From Clavibacter tessellarius (lineage in GTDB: Bacteria > Actinomycetota > Actinomycetes > Actinomycetales > Microbacteriaceae): DNA of 64,000 bases. Below the pieces are notes generated by a model, which made no database searches, was not told the DNA's origin, and was given only the letters and a program-made list of their open reading frames with translations. The position numbers and the translations under genes are program-made. Positions within the stretch are counted from its first letter, which is position 1. Each line of letters opens with the position of its first letter. The stretch is taken from assembly GCF_001618005.1 (NCBI RefSeq), contig NZ_LQXA01000023.1:1-64000 (forward strand), written 5' to 3'. This document shows, piece by piece, positions 55,739-64,000 of the stretch.

Positions 55739-56506
55739 GTGTCCGGACATTCCAAGTGGGCGACCACGAAGCACAAGAAGGCGATCATCGACTCGCGTCG
55801 CGCCAAGTCGTTCGCGAAGCTGATCAAGAACATCGAGGTCGCGGCCAAGATCGGCGGCGCCGACATGTCCGGCAACCCGACCCTCGTCGACGCGGTGCAG
55901 AAGGCCAAGAAGACCAGCGTCCCGAACGACAACATCGACCGCGCCGTCAAGCGCGGCGCGGGCCTCCTCGGCGAGGTCGTCGACTACCAGACGATCATGT
56001 ACGAGGGCTACGCGGCCAACGGCGTCGCGATGCTCGTGGAGTGCCTCACGGACAACAAGAACCGCGCGGCCGCCGAGGTCCGCACGGCGATGAGCCGCAA
56101 CGGCGGCACCATGGCCGATCCGGGCAGCGTCGCCTACAACTTCCACCGCAAGGGCGTCCTCGCCGTTCCCCATGCCGAGGCGCCGACGGAGGACGACGTC
56201 CTCACGGCGGTCCTCGACGCGGGCGCGGAGGACGTCACCGACCACGGCGAGGTGTTCGAGATCCGGTGCGAGCCGAGCGACATGGTCGCCGTGCGCCAGG
56301 CGCTCCAGGCGGCGGGCATCGAGTACGACTCCGCCGACGTGGAGTTCGTGCCGCAGGTCAAGGTCGAGGTCGACCTCGAGACCGCGCGCAAGGTGAACAA
56401 GCTCATCGACGCCATGGAGGACCTGGACGACGTCCAGAACATCTACGTCAACAGCGACGTGCCCGCCGAGGTCCAGGCGGCGCTCGACGACGACGACGAG
56501 GAGTAG
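55739..56506 (+). CDS. yebC: YebC/PmpR family regulatory protein
   Basis: This is a conserved YebC/TACO1-family protein of 255 residues. YebC proteins were long listed as transcriptional regulators; recent work links them to translation of proline-rich stretches. It starts [35 protein letters not shown], the family signature. [30 protein letters not shown]-type sequence follows, and the acidic C-terminus ends in DDDEE. GTG at 55739 has AAGGAG upstream. It is followed by ruvC in the usual yebC-ruvCAB order. Confidence 0.96.
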   Translation: MSGHSKWATTKHKKAIIDSRRAKSFAKLIKNIEVAAKIGGADMSGNPTLVDAVQKAKKTSVPNDNIDRAVKRGAGLLGEVVDYQTIMYEGYAANGVAMLVECLTDNKNRAAAEVRTAMSRNGGTMADPGSVAYNFHRKGVLAVPHAEAPTEDDVLTAVLDAGAEDVTDHGEVFEIRCEPSDMVAVRQALQAAGIEYDSADVEFVPQVKVEVDLETARKVNKLIDAMEDLDDVQNIYVNSDVPAEVQAALDDDDEE

Positions 56507-56512
56507 CCCCTC

Positions 56513-57166
56513 ATCGCCGGGGCGCGGGGGAGCGGCGCGGGCGGCACCGGGCCGTCCGTCCGGATCCTCGGGATCGACCCCGGACTGACCCGCTGCGGCG
56601 TCGGGGTGGTCGACGTGTTCGCGGACCGCTCGGCGCGCATCGTCGACGTGCAGGTCGTGCGGACGAGCCCCACGGACGAGCTGCACCACCGGCTGCTCGC
56701 GGTGGGCGACGGCATCGACGAGCTCGTGGCGCGGCACGGCCCGGCGGTCGTCGCCATCGAGCGCGTCTTCGCGCAGGACAACCTCTCCACGGTGATGGGC
56801 GTCGCGCAGATCACGGGCGTGGCCCTCGCCGGCGCCGCGCGGCGCGGGCTCGACGTCGCGATGCACACGCCGAGCGAGGTGAAGGCGGCCGTCACGGGCT
56901 ACGGGCAGGCCGACAAGAAGCAGGTCGCGACGATGGTCGCGCGGATCCTCGGCCTCGACGAGCTGCCGACCCCGGCCGACGCCTCGGACGCCCTCGCCCT
57001 CGCCATTTGCGCCGGCTGGCGGGCGGGGCTGTCCCGCGCGGGGATCACCGGGACGCCCGTGCCGGTCTCGCGCGCCGCCGCGTCGGCGGCGCCCGGTGCC
57101 GCCGGACCGACCGCGGCCCAGGCGGCGTGGCTCGCCGCCGAGCGTGCGCAGCGGGGTCGGCGCTAG
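56513..57166 (+). CDS. ruvC: Holliday junction endonuclease RuvC; no canonical start codon
   Basis: RuvC resolves Holliday junctions. The catalytic acidic residues are present: Asp in [15 protein letters not shown], Glu in [18 protein letters not shown], and the C-terminal Asp pair in [15 protein letters not shown]. No ATG, GTG or TTG lies in frame between the yebC stop (56504-56506) and the essential first Asp. The first canonical start, GTG 56606, would delete it. The ATC at 56513 has a GGAG 9 bases upstream in the end of yebC and is the best candidate start (217 residues). GTC at 56558 (VRILGIDPG) is an alternative without RBS. A sequencing error is possible. Confidence 0.85.
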   Translation: MAGARGSGAGGTGPSVRILGIDPGLTRCGVGVVDVFADRSARIVDVQVVRTSPTDELHHRLLAVGDGIDELVARHGPAVVAIERVFAQDNLSTVMGVAQITGVALAGAARRGLDVAMHTPSEVKAAVTGYGQADKKQVATMVARILGLDELPTPADASDALALAICAGWRAGLSRAGITGTPVPVSRAAASAAPGAAGPTAAQAAWLAAERAQRGRR

Positions 57167-57183
57167 CTCGTAGGGTTGTGGGC

Positions 57184-57828
57184 GTGATCTCCTCCCTCCG
57201 CGGCACCGTGCTGTCCGTCTCCGGTCAGACCCTCCTGCTGGAGGTCCACGGCGTCGGCTACGGGATCTCCGTCACCCCGCGGCACGCGCTCGAGCTGCGG
57301 CACGGATCCGAGGCCACCGTCCTCACGTCCCTGGTCGTCCGCGAGGACTCCCTCACCCTCTTCGGCTTCCCCGGGCCGGACGAGCTGCGCGCCTTCGAGC
57401 TGCTCTGCGGCGTCACCGGCGTCGGCCCGAAGTCCGCCCTCGCGGTGCTGGAGCACCTCGACCCCGAGGCCATGGCGCAGGCGATCGCCGTCGAGGACGA
57501 CGCCGTGTTCCGCCGCGTCTCCGGCATCGGCCCCAAGACGGCGAAGCTCATCGTGCTGCAGCTCGCGGGGAAGCTCGTCGTCACGCAGCCGCGGTCGCGC
57601 TCGGCGGCATCCGCCCCGTCGTCCGTCACCGCGGACGTCCTCACCGCGCTCGTGGGCCTCGGCTGGTCGGAGCGCGTCGCCCGCACGGCGGTCGACGACG
57701 CGGTGGCCGCCGCCGAGGAGCAGGGCGCGCCGGCCGACATGGCGCGCCTCCTCCGCGTCGCCCTCGGGATGCTCGGCCCGCAGCAGGCGCCCGGCACCGC
57801 CGCGGCCGGCGCGGCGGCCGACCGGTGA
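57184..57828 (+). CDS. ruvA: Holliday junction DNA helicase subunit RuvA
   Basis: RuvA binds Holliday junctions as a tetramer and loads the RuvB motor. The 214-residue protein has the N-terminal OB fold ([27 protein letters not shown]) and two helix-hairpin-helix motifs in [17 protein letters not shown] and [17 protein letters not shown]. The C-terminal RuvB-binding domain includes [12 protein letters not shown]. The GTG at 57184 lies 17 bases after the ruvC stop. Its stop overlaps the ruvB start by four bases. Confidence 0.96.
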   Translation: MISSLRGTVLSVSGQTLLLEVHGVGYGISVTPRHALELRHGSEATVLTSLVVREDSLTLFGFPGPDELRAFELLCGVTGVGPKSALAVLEHLDPEAMAQAIAVEDDAVFRRVSGIGPKTAKLIVLQLAGKLVVTQPRSRSAASAPSSVTADVLTALVGLGWSERVARTAVDDAVAAAEEQGAPADMARLLRVALGMLGPQQAPGTAAAGAAADR

Positions 57829-58913
57829 GCGCCCCCGAGCAGGGCGACGTGTCGAGCCCCGTCCCCGAGTCGGAGGCCGAGCTCGCCTTCGAGGGCGCGC
57901 TGCGACCACGGTCCCTGTCGGAGTTCGTCGGGCAGGTCAAGGTGCGTGGGCAGCTGGAGCTGCTGCTGACGGCGGCCGCGATGCAGAACCGCTCGCCCGA
58001 CCACATCCTCCTGGCCGGCCCGCCCGGGCTCGGCAAGACGACGCTCGCGATGATCGTCGCGGAGGAGAGCCGCCGGCCGCTCCGCCTCACGAGCGGCCCC
58101 GCGATCCAGCACGCGGGCGACCTCGCGGCGGTGCTGTCCGCGCTCGTGCCGGGCGAGATCCTGTTCGTCGACGAGATCCACCGGATGGCGCGCTCCGCCG
58201 AGGAGATGCTCTACCTCGCGATGGAGGACTTCCGCATCGACATCATGGTGGGCAAGGGCGCCGGCGCCACCTCCATCCCGCTGGAGCTCGCGCCCTTCAC
58301 GCTCGTGGGCGCCACCACGCGCTCCGGCATGCTGCCTAGCCCGCTCCGCGACCGCTTCGGCTTCACCGCGCACCTCGAGTTCTACGAGACGCACGAGCTC
58401 GAGCAGGTCATCGAGCGCGCGGCCGGGATGCTGCACCTCGAGATCGAGCACGAGGCCGTCGCGGAGATCGCGGGACGCTGCCGTGGGACGCCCCGCATCG
58501 CCAACCGCCTCCTCCGCCGGGTGCGCGACTACGCGCTCGTCCACGGCACGGAGGCGGACGTGACGTCCGTCCGCGCCGCCCTCGACCTCTACGACGTGGA
58601 CCCGCTCGGCCTCGACCGGCTCGACCGCGCGGTGATGCGCGGGATCCTCACGCGCTTCGACGGCGGACCCGTCGGGCTCAACACCCTGGCCGTCTCGGTG
58701 GGGGAGGAGGCCGAGACCATCGAGTCGGTCGTCGAGCCGTTCCTCGTGCGCATCGGGCTGGTCACCCGCACCCCGCGCGGTCGCGTGGCGACCCCCGCCG
58801 CCTGGCGGCACTTCGGGCTCGAGGGACCGATGGCCCAGGTCCGGCCGGGCGCCCCCGGACCGGGGGCGGCGTCTCCCGGGGCCGAGGAGCCGCTCTTCGG
58901 CGATGGCCTATGA
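57825..58913 (+). CDS. ruvB: Holliday junction DNA helicase RuvB
   Basis: RuvB is the AAA+ hexameric motor for branch migration. The 362-residue protein has the start region [20 protein letters not shown] and the Walker A motif [12 protein letters not shown]. Walker B is [11 protein letters not shown], sensor 1 lies in LVGATTRSG, and the arginine-finger region is PLRDRFG. A C-terminal winged helix ends the fold. The last ~25 residues are a Pro/Gly-rich tail. It overlaps ruvA by four bases (GTGA). Confidence 0.97.
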   Translation: MSAPEQGDVSSPVPESEAELAFEGALRPRSLSEFVGQVKVRGQLELLLTAAAMQNRSPDHILLAGPPGLGKTTLAMIVAEESRRPLRLTSGPAIQHAGDLAAVLSALVPGEILFVDEIHRMARSAEEMLYLAMEDFRIDIMVGKGAGATSIPLELAPFTLVGATTRSGMLPSPLRDRFGFTAHLEFYETHELEQVIERAAGMLHLEIEHEAVAEIAGRCRGTPRIANRLLRRVRDYALVHGTEADVTSVRAALDLYDVDPLGLDRLDRAVMRGILTRFDGGPVGLNTLAVSVGEEAETIESVVEPFLVRIGLVTRTPRGRVATPAAWRHFGLEGPMAQVRPGAPGPGAASPGAEEPLFGDGL

Positions 58914-58989
58914 TTCAAGCTGGCCTCCCGCGGAACGTCGCCGGTTCGTCGCGTCCGTACACCCCCAGCTCCTGAAAGGCCCGTCCCGC

Positions 58990-59379
58990 ATGGACCCGTT
59001 CACCCTGATCATGTTCGCCGTCCTGGCGCTGCTCATCTTCTTCATGTTCCGCAACAGCCGGAAGCGCCAGAAGGACCTGGCCGCGCTGCAGACGCAGATG
59101 GTGCCCGGCGCCGAGGTCATGACCGCATCCGGCATCTACGGGACGCTCGTCTCCTTCGACGACGAGAACAACCTCGCCTACCTCGAGGTCTCGCCCGGCA
59201 CCGTCCTCAAGCTGCACCGCCAGACCATCGCCCGGGTCGTCGAGCCCACCGTGGCCGTGGCGGACGACGCGAGCGAGCTCGTGGACGACGCCCCCGCGAC
59301 CGACGTCGTCGACGAGACCGGCAGCACGGACGCCGGTCGTCGCCTCGACGACGGCGACGCGCCCACCGCGCGCTCCTGA
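58990..59379 (+). CDS. yajC: Preprotein translocase accessory subunit YajC
   Basis: YajC is the small single-pass membrane protein of the SecDF-YajC complex. The 129-residue protein has one N-terminal membrane helix (TLIMFAVLALLIFFMFRNSRKR) and a YajC domain with MVPGAEVMTASGIYGTLVSFD and LKLHRQTIARVVEP. An acidic C-terminal tail follows. ATG at 58990 directly precedes the helix, so upstream in-frame codons are not used. secD and secF follow, as expected. Confidence 0.93.
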   Translation: MDPFTLIMFAVLALLIFFMFRNSRKRQKDLAALQTQMVPGAEVMTASGIYGTLVSFDDENNLAYLEVSPGTVLKLHRQTIARVVEPTVAVADDASELVDDAPATDVVDETGSTDAGRRLDDGDAPTARS

Positions 59380-59503
59380 TCCACCGGGCGGGCGGCTGAG
59401 CCGTCCGCCGCACCCGGGCGGGATCGCGCCCGGGCCAGCTCCCCCACCCATCCGGGACCGCGTCGCAGCGGCGGGCGTCCCGCGGAGAAAGTCGAGTGTC
59501 CAG

Positions 59504-61306
59504 GTGGCCAAGTCGCCCACACCGGTACGCAAGGCCCGGCGCAAGCTCGTCTGGCTGCTCGTCATCATCGGCCTCCTCGCCGGCGGCAATGCGGCGAGCA
59601 TCGCCTTCAGCAACGGGTCCTGGACCCCGAAGCTGGCGCTCGACCTCGAGGGCGGCACGCAGATCATCCTCGCGCCGCAGCTCGACGGCTCGTCGTCCGG
59701 GCCCACGAGCGAGCAGCTCGCCCAGGCGGTGTCGATCATCCGCCAGCGCGTCGACGCGAGCGGCGTCTCCGAGGCGGAGATCACCACGCAGGGCGGCAGC
59801 AACATCGTGGTGAGCCTGCCGGGCGAGCCCGACGCCGCGACGATGCAGCGCCTGCAGTCGTCCGCGAAGCTCGAGCTGCGGCCCGTGCTCGTCGGCGCCC
59901 CCGGCACCGCCACGCCGACGCCGACGCCGACGCCCACGGACGGATCCGCGCCCGCCGACGGGTCGACCCCCGCGGCCGAGACGCCGGCCGCCGAGGCCAC
60001 GCCCGACCCCGCCACGCTCTCCGACGAGCCCGCGACGCAGCCGACCGGCCCCAGCGACGTCGCCTGGATCACCCCGAGGCTGCAGGCGCAGTTCGCCGCC
60101 TACGACTGCGCCACCGCGCCGGAGAGCGACGGCCAGGCGGCACCCGCCGACCGCGCGATCATCGCCTGCGCCGACGACAAGGCGGCCAAGTACGTGCTCG
60201 GCCCGGTCGAGGTCGACGGCAGCACGATCTCCGACGCCACGAGCGGGCTGACGCAGTCCAGCCAGGGCGTCAGCACCGGCACGTGGGCCGTCAACCTCGT
60301 CTTCGACGGAGACGGCACGAAGCAGTTCGGCGACATGTCGACCCGCCTCATCACGCTCGAGTCCCCGCGCAACCAGTTCGCCTTCGTCCTCGACAACGAG
60401 GTCATCTCCGCACCGGTCACGCAGGGCGTCGTCACCAACGGCAAGCCCTCCATCACGGGCAACTTCACGCAGGAGAGCGCCAAGGCGCTGGCCGACCAGC
60501 TCAAGTTCGGCGCCCTGCCCCTGAGCTTCACCCTGCAGAGCTCGGACGTCATCTCGGCGACGCTCGGGTCCTCCCAGCTCACCAGCGGCCTGATCGCGGG
60601 ACTCATCGGCCTCGTGCTCGTGGTGCTCTACTCGCTCGTGCAGTACCGGGCGCTCGGCATGGTGACGGTGGCGTCGCTGGCCATCGCCGCCGTCATCACG
60701 TACCTGCTCATCACGCTCCTCAGCTGGCGGGAGGGGTACCGGCTGTCGCTCGCCGGGGTGGCGGGGCTCATCGTCGCCATCGGCATCACGGCGGACTCGT
60801 TCATCGTGTACTTCGAGCGCATCAAGGACGAGCTCCGGGACGGCCGCGGCCTCGTCTCGTCGGTCGAGCAGGGGTGGAAGCGCGCGCTGCGCACGATCAT
60901 CGCCTCCGACACGGTCAACTTCCTCGCCGCCGCGGTGCTCTTCATCCTCGCCGTCGGCAACGTGAAGGGCTTCGCGCTCACGCTCGGGCTCACGACGATC
61001 ATCGACCTCATCGTCGTGTCGCTCTTCACCCACCCGATCCTGCAGCTGCTCGCCGAGCGCCGCTTCTTCGCCGAGGGCCACCGCCTCAGCGGGCTCGACC
61101 CGCGGGCGCTCGGCGCGGTCTACCGCGGCCGCGCCACCTTCCGCACCCCGACCGTCTCGACCGGCCGAGGCACCGCCGCGGCCAAGGAGGCGGCGCGCCG
61201 GCAGACCATCGCCGAGCGCAAGGCCGCCCAGGGCGCGGGAACCGGCACCACCTCGACCGCGACGATCGACGCGCCGCGATCCGACGACACGAGCAGGGAC
61301 GACTGA
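59504..61306 (+). CDS. secD: Protein translocase subunit SecD
   Basis: SecD and SecF use the proton gradient to help secreted proteins off the translocon. The 600-residue protein has an N-terminal membrane helix and the P1 head start LALDLEGGTQIILAP. A Pro/Thr/Ala-rich insert lies at about residues 145-180, typical of actinobacterial SecD. The FTQESAKALADQLKFGALPL motif precedes five C-terminal helices. The D/N-rich VAIGITADSFIVYFERIKDELR helix carries the proton-relay Asp. GTG at 59504 is used. It overlaps secF (TGATG). Confidence 0.95.
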   Translation: MAKSPTPVRKARRKLVWLLVIIGLLAGGNAASIAFSNGSWTPKLALDLEGGTQIILAPQLDGSSSGPTSEQLAQAVSIIRQRVDASGVSEAEITTQGGSNIVVSLPGEPDAATMQRLQSSAKLELRPVLVGAPGTATPTPTPTPTDGSAPADGSTPAAETPAAEATPDPATLSDEPATQPTGPSDVAWITPRLQAQFAAYDCATAPESDGQAAPADRAIIACADDKAAKYVLGPVEVDGSTISDATSGLTQSSQGVSTGTWAVNLVFDGDGTKQFGDMSTRLITLESPRNQFAFVLDNEVISAPVTQGVVTNGKPSITGNFTQESAKALADQLKFGALPLSFTLQSSDVISATLGSSQLTSGLIAGLIGLVLVVLYSLVQYRALGMVTVASLAIAAVITYLLITLLSWREGYRLSLAGVAGLIVAIGITADSFIVYFERIKDELRDGRGLVSSVEQGWKRALRTIIASDTVNFLAAAVLFILAVGNVKGFALTLGLTTIIDLIVVSLFTHPILQLLAERRFFAEGHRLSGLDPRALGAVYRGRATFRTPTVSTGRGTAAAKEAARRQTIAERKAAQGAGTGTTSTATIDAPRSDDTSRDD

Positions 61307-62316
61307 TGGCTGGCTTCTCCGAGTTCGGCAACGACCTCTACACGGGCAAGCGCTCGTTCGACATCGTCGGGCGCCGCAAGCTCTGGTACGGCATCGCCGC
61401 CGTGTGCATCCTCATCTCGATCCTCGGGCCGCTGGTCCGGGGCGGATTCACCTTCGGCATCGAGTTCACGGGCGGATCCGAGTTCACGGTGAGCGGGGCG
61501 TCCTCGCAGTCGCAGGACATCGCGAGCGACGCGGTGGCCACCGTGACCCCCGTGCCGGCGCGCGTCTCCAGCGTCGGCTCCGACGGGGTGCGCGTGCAGA
61601 CCGACCAGCTCGAGGCCACCGACAGCACCGCCGTCCGCCAGGCCCTCGCCACGGCGTACGGCGTCGAGCCGGCGAGCGTCACGGAGTCGTTCATCGGCCC
61701 CTCCTGGGGCCAGGACATCACGCGCCAGGCGCTCTGGGGGCTCGTGGTGTTCCTCGCGCTGGCCGCCCTCGTCATGTCGGTGTACTTCCGCACCTGGAAG
61801 ATGTCCGTCGCCGCCATCGTGGCACTGCTCCACGACCTGGTGCTCACCGCCGGCATCTACGGGATCACCGGGTTCGAGGTCACGCCGGCAGCGGTGATCG
61901 GCTTCCTCACGATCCTCGGCTACTCGCTGTACGACACGGTCGTGGTCTTCGACAAGATCCGCGAGAACACCGCGGAGGACGGCCAGGAGTCGCGGCGCAC
62001 GTTCGGCCAGTCCGTCAACCTCGCCGTCAACCAGACGCTCGTGCGCTCGATCAACACCTCGATCGTCGCGATCCTCCCGGTCGGCTCGATCCTCTTCATC
62101 GGCGCCGTGGTGCTCGGAGCGGGCACCCTGCGAGACATCGCCCTGTCGCTCTTCATCGGCATCATCGTGGGCACCTACTCCACGATCTTCCTTGCCGCCC
62201 CGCTGTACGCGCACCTCCGGGAGAACGAGCCGAAGGTGAAGAAGGGCGACGCCCGCGCGGCCGCGGCCGCCAGCCGGGCCCAGGCCGAGCGCGCCGCGGC
62301 TACGGTGGAGGCATGA
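61306..62316 (+). CDS. secF: Protein translocase subunit SecF
   Basis: SecF partners SecD in the translocase. The 336-residue protein begins MAGFSEFGNDLYTGKRSFDIVGRRKLWY, then GIEFTGGSEFTVSG after the first helix. The periplasmic domain and five further helices follow, with VIGFLTILGYSLYDTVVVFDKIREN carrying the conserved Asp and VNQTLVRSINTS. The C-terminal tail is charged and Ala-rich. The ATG overlaps the secD stop and its own stop overlaps the rhodanese ATG, indicating an uninterrupted yajC-secDF-rhodanese transcript. Confidence 0.95.
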   Translation: MAGFSEFGNDLYTGKRSFDIVGRRKLWYGIAAVCILISILGPLVRGGFTFGIEFTGGSEFTVSGASSQSQDIASDAVATVTPVPARVSSVGSDGVRVQTDQLEATDSTAVRQALATAYGVEPASVTESFIGPSWGQDITRQALWGLVVFLALAALVMSVYFRTWKMSVAAIVALLHDLVLTAGIYGITGFEVTPAAVIGFLTILGYSLYDTVVVFDKIRENTAEDGQESRRTFGQSVNLAVNQTLVRSINTSIVAILPVGSILFIGAVVLGAGTLRDIALSLFIGIIVGTYSTIFLAAPLYAHLRENEPKVKKGDARAAAAASRAQAERAAATVEA

Positions 62317-62672
62317 GCAGCGCACACGGAGCGGGCGTCCCCGAGGACATCGACGCCGCCACGGCCAAGGCCCGCACGGCGACGGGGGAGTCCTGGCTCC
62401 TCGACGTGCGCGAGGCAGACGAGTGGGCCGCGGGCCATTCCGCGGTCGCCCATCACATCCCCCTGGGCGAGCTCCAGGACCGCGCCGACGAGCTGCCGTC
62501 CGACGAGCACATCGTCGTGGTCTGCCGCTCCGGCCACCGGTCGTCGCTCGCCACGCAGGCCCTCCTCCGCGGGGGCTTCGCGGCCTCCAACATCACCGGC
62601 GGCATGCAGGCCTGGGCGGAGATGGGCGGCGACGTCGTCACGGACGACGGGTCCGCGGGCCGCGTCGCCTGA
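62313..62672 (+). CDS. Rhodanese-like domain protein
   Basis: This is a single-domain rhodanese of 119 residues, a possible sulfur or persulfide carrier. The start of the domain is WLLDVREADEWAAGH, HIPLGEL marks the inner strand, and the catalytic Cys is in VVVCRSGHRSSLATQ (active-site loop CRSGHR). The ending NITGGMQAWAEMGG is typical. It overlaps secF by four bases (ATGA). Its substrate and a link to secretion are not established. Confidence 0.9.
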   Translation: MSSAHGAGVPEDIDAATAKARTATGESWLLDVREADEWAAGHSAVAHHIPLGELQDRADELPSDEHIVVVCRSGHRSSLATQALLRGGFAASNITGGMQAWAEMGGDVVTDDGSAGRVA

Positions 62673-62759
62673 TCCGCGCCCGTCCCGCCGGAGCAGTGGT
62701 CGGGAGCGCTGTGCCGCGGTGATAATTTGGTCACCAGCAGACGGCTGGGAGGCTGGACG

Positions 62760-64000
62760 ATGACGGAGACGACCTCGAGCACGGCTTCCCTCCGGCGCCT
62801 GGTGCCCCGCCTCTTCTCGCGGGCGCAGCCGGCCGGCGCCGTGGAGCAGCTCATCCGCACCGCCAGGCTGCACCACCCCAAGGCAGACATGGGCCTCATC
62901 GAGCGGGCGTACTCGGTCGCCGAGAACGCGCACGAGGGCCAGAAGCGCAAGAGTGGCGAGCCGTACATCACCCACCCCGTGGCCGTGGCGCAGATCCTCG
63001 CCGACCTCGGGATCGGACCGAAGACCCTCGCCGCCGCGCTCCTGCACGACACGGTGGAGGACACCGAGTACACGCTCGACATGCTCCGGCACGACTTCGG
63101 CGACGAGATCGCGATGCTGGTCGACGGCGTCACCAAGCTCGACAAGCTCAAGTACGGCGACAGCGCGCAGGCCGAGACCGTGCGCAAGATGGTCGTCGCC
63201 ATGTCGAAGGACATCCGCGTGCTCGTGGTCAAGCTCGCCGATCGCCTGCACAACGCCCGCACGTGGGGCTTCGTCGAGTCGGCCTCCGCCGAGCGGAAGG
63301 CCAAGGAGACGCTCGAGATCTACGCGCCGCTCGCGCACCGCCTCGGCATCCAGACCATCAAGTGGGAGCTCGAGGACCTCTCGTTCGCGGTGCTCTACCC
63401 GAAGATCTACGTGGAGATCGAGAACCTCGTCAAGCAGCGCACGCCGCAGCGCGAGGAGTTCGTGCAGCAGGTGATCGACAGCGTCAACGACGACCTGCGG
63501 TCCGCGCGCATCCGGGGCAAGGTCGCCGGCCGCCCGAAGCAGTACTACTCGATCTACCAGAAGATGGTCGTGCGCGGTCGCGAGTTCGACGAGATCTACG
63601 ACCTCGTCGGCATCCGCGTGCTCGTCGACTCGCTGCGCGACTGCTACGCGGTGCTGGGTGCCATCCACGCGCGCTGGACGCCGGTGCCCGGGCGGTTCAA
63701 GGACTACATCGCCACCCCCAAGTTCAACCTCTACCAGTCGCTCCACACGACGGTGATCGGCCCGAAGGGGCGACCCGTCGAGATCCAGATCCGCACGCAC
63801 GAGATGCACCAGCGCGCCGAGTTCGGCGTGGCCGCGCACTGGAAGTACAAGGAGCGCATGAACGGCGGCCGCACGACGGAGGTGTCGCCGCAGGGGGACA
63901 CCGACCTCGCCTGGCTCGCCCACATCTCCGACTGGCAGTCCGAGACCGCCGACCCCGGCGAGTTCCTCGACAGCCTGCGCTTCGAGATCGGGGCGAAGGA
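62760..64000 (+). CDS. relA: RelA/SpoT (p)ppGpp synthetase/hydrolase, 3' end outside window
   Basis: This is a long RSH enzyme controlling the stringent response; only the first 413 codons are visible. The hydrolase HD domain is at about residues 55-200: KRKSGEPYITHPVAVAQIL, LLHDTVEDTEYT, and the KLADRLHNARTW motif. The synthetase domain begins with YPKIYVEIENLVKQRTPQR, and includes QYYSIYQKMVVRGREFDEIYDLVGIRV and KFNLYQSLHTTVIGP. Both halves look catalytically intact, so it is probably bifunctional. ATG at 62760 follows GGGAGG. A GATAAT at 62721-62726 could be its -10 element. Confidence 0.96.
   Translation, partial: MTETTSSTASLRRLVPRLFSRAQPAGAVEQLIRTARLHHPKADMGLIERAYSVAENAHEGQKRKSGEPYITHPVAVAQILADLGIGPKTLAAALLHDTVEDTEYTLDMLRHDFGDEIAMLVDGVTKLDKLKYGDSAQAETVRKMVVAMSKDIRVLVVKLADRLHNARTWGFVESASAERKAKETLEIYAPLAHRLGIQTIKWELEDLSFAVLYPKIYVEIENLVKQRTPQREEFVQQVIDSVNDDLRSARIRGKVAGRPKQYYSIYQKMVVRGREFDEIYDLVGIRVLVDSLRDCYAVLGAIHARWTPVPGRFKDYIATPKFNLYQSLHTTVIGPKGRPVEIQIRTHEMHQRAEFGVAAHWKYKERMNGGRTTEVSPQGDTDLAWLAHISDWQSETADPGEFLDSLRFEIGAK

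Overview
The window looks like a chromosomal segment of a high-GC Gram-positive actinobacterium. The clues are very high GC in third codon positions, frequent GTG starts, the ftsQ-ftsZ-yggS-sepF-yggT-divIVA division block, a cytochrome bcc-aa3 respiratory chain with a di-haem QcrC, NrdR, and the yebC-ruvCAB-yajC-secDF order. Gene content and order fit Microbacteriaceae, most likely a Clavibacter-like organism; that assignment is inference, not a database match.

Layout: 1-5.9 kb holds the end of the division cluster (ftsQ cut by the window edge, then ftsZ, yggS, sepF, yggT, divIVA) and an rluD-type pseudouridine synthase. 6-15.6 kb holds housekeeping genes: dnaE, a flavin reductase, hisD, nrdR, pyrD, a DUF3043 membrane protein, an M20 dipeptidase and an ErpA-type Fe-S carrier. 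15.7-25 kb is the respiratory block: ctaCDF on the plus strand and ctaE-qcrCAB on the minus strand, with an acetyltransferase and an RlmA-type methyltransferase between them. 25.1-27 kb has trpD and a SRAP-domain protein. 27-36.5 kb is a glycerol and dihydroxyacetone region: glpFK divergent from dhaKLM with an HPr-fused DhaM, then glpD with a divergent SorC-type regulator, plus small stress-type genes. 36.5-37.2 kb is a tRNA cluster: Val-CAC on the minus strand, and Gly-GCC, Cys-GCA and Val-GAC on the plus strand. thrS, a HIT protein and pdxS follow.

The stand-out region is 40.9-54.9 kb. About 14 kb of minus-strand genes lies between pdxS and pdxT, which are normally adjacent. It encodes a phosphonate pathway: PEP mutase with the diagnostic EDKxFPKxNS motif and a phosphonopyruvate decarboxylase split into alpha and beta subunits. 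With them are an aldehyde dehydrogenase, an AurF-type diiron oxygenase, an asparagine-synthetase-like amidotransferase and a PntC-like nucleotidyltransferase. A glycosyltransferase, a sugar-efflux-type MFS exporter, a Nudix hydrolase and a secreted GH3 beta-glucosidase complete the set. Most of the genes overlap by a few bases and probably form one operon. I infer a phosphonate natural product or phosphonate-decorated glycoside whose structure cannot be read from sequence. A degenerate copy of the pdxS 3' end sits just before pdxT, marking the right edge of the insertion.

Downstream, 55-64 kb returns to conserved order: pdxT, yebC, ruvC (with no ordinary start codon), ruvA, ruvB, yajC, secD, secF, a rhodanese and the start of a RelA/SpoT homologue cut by the window end.
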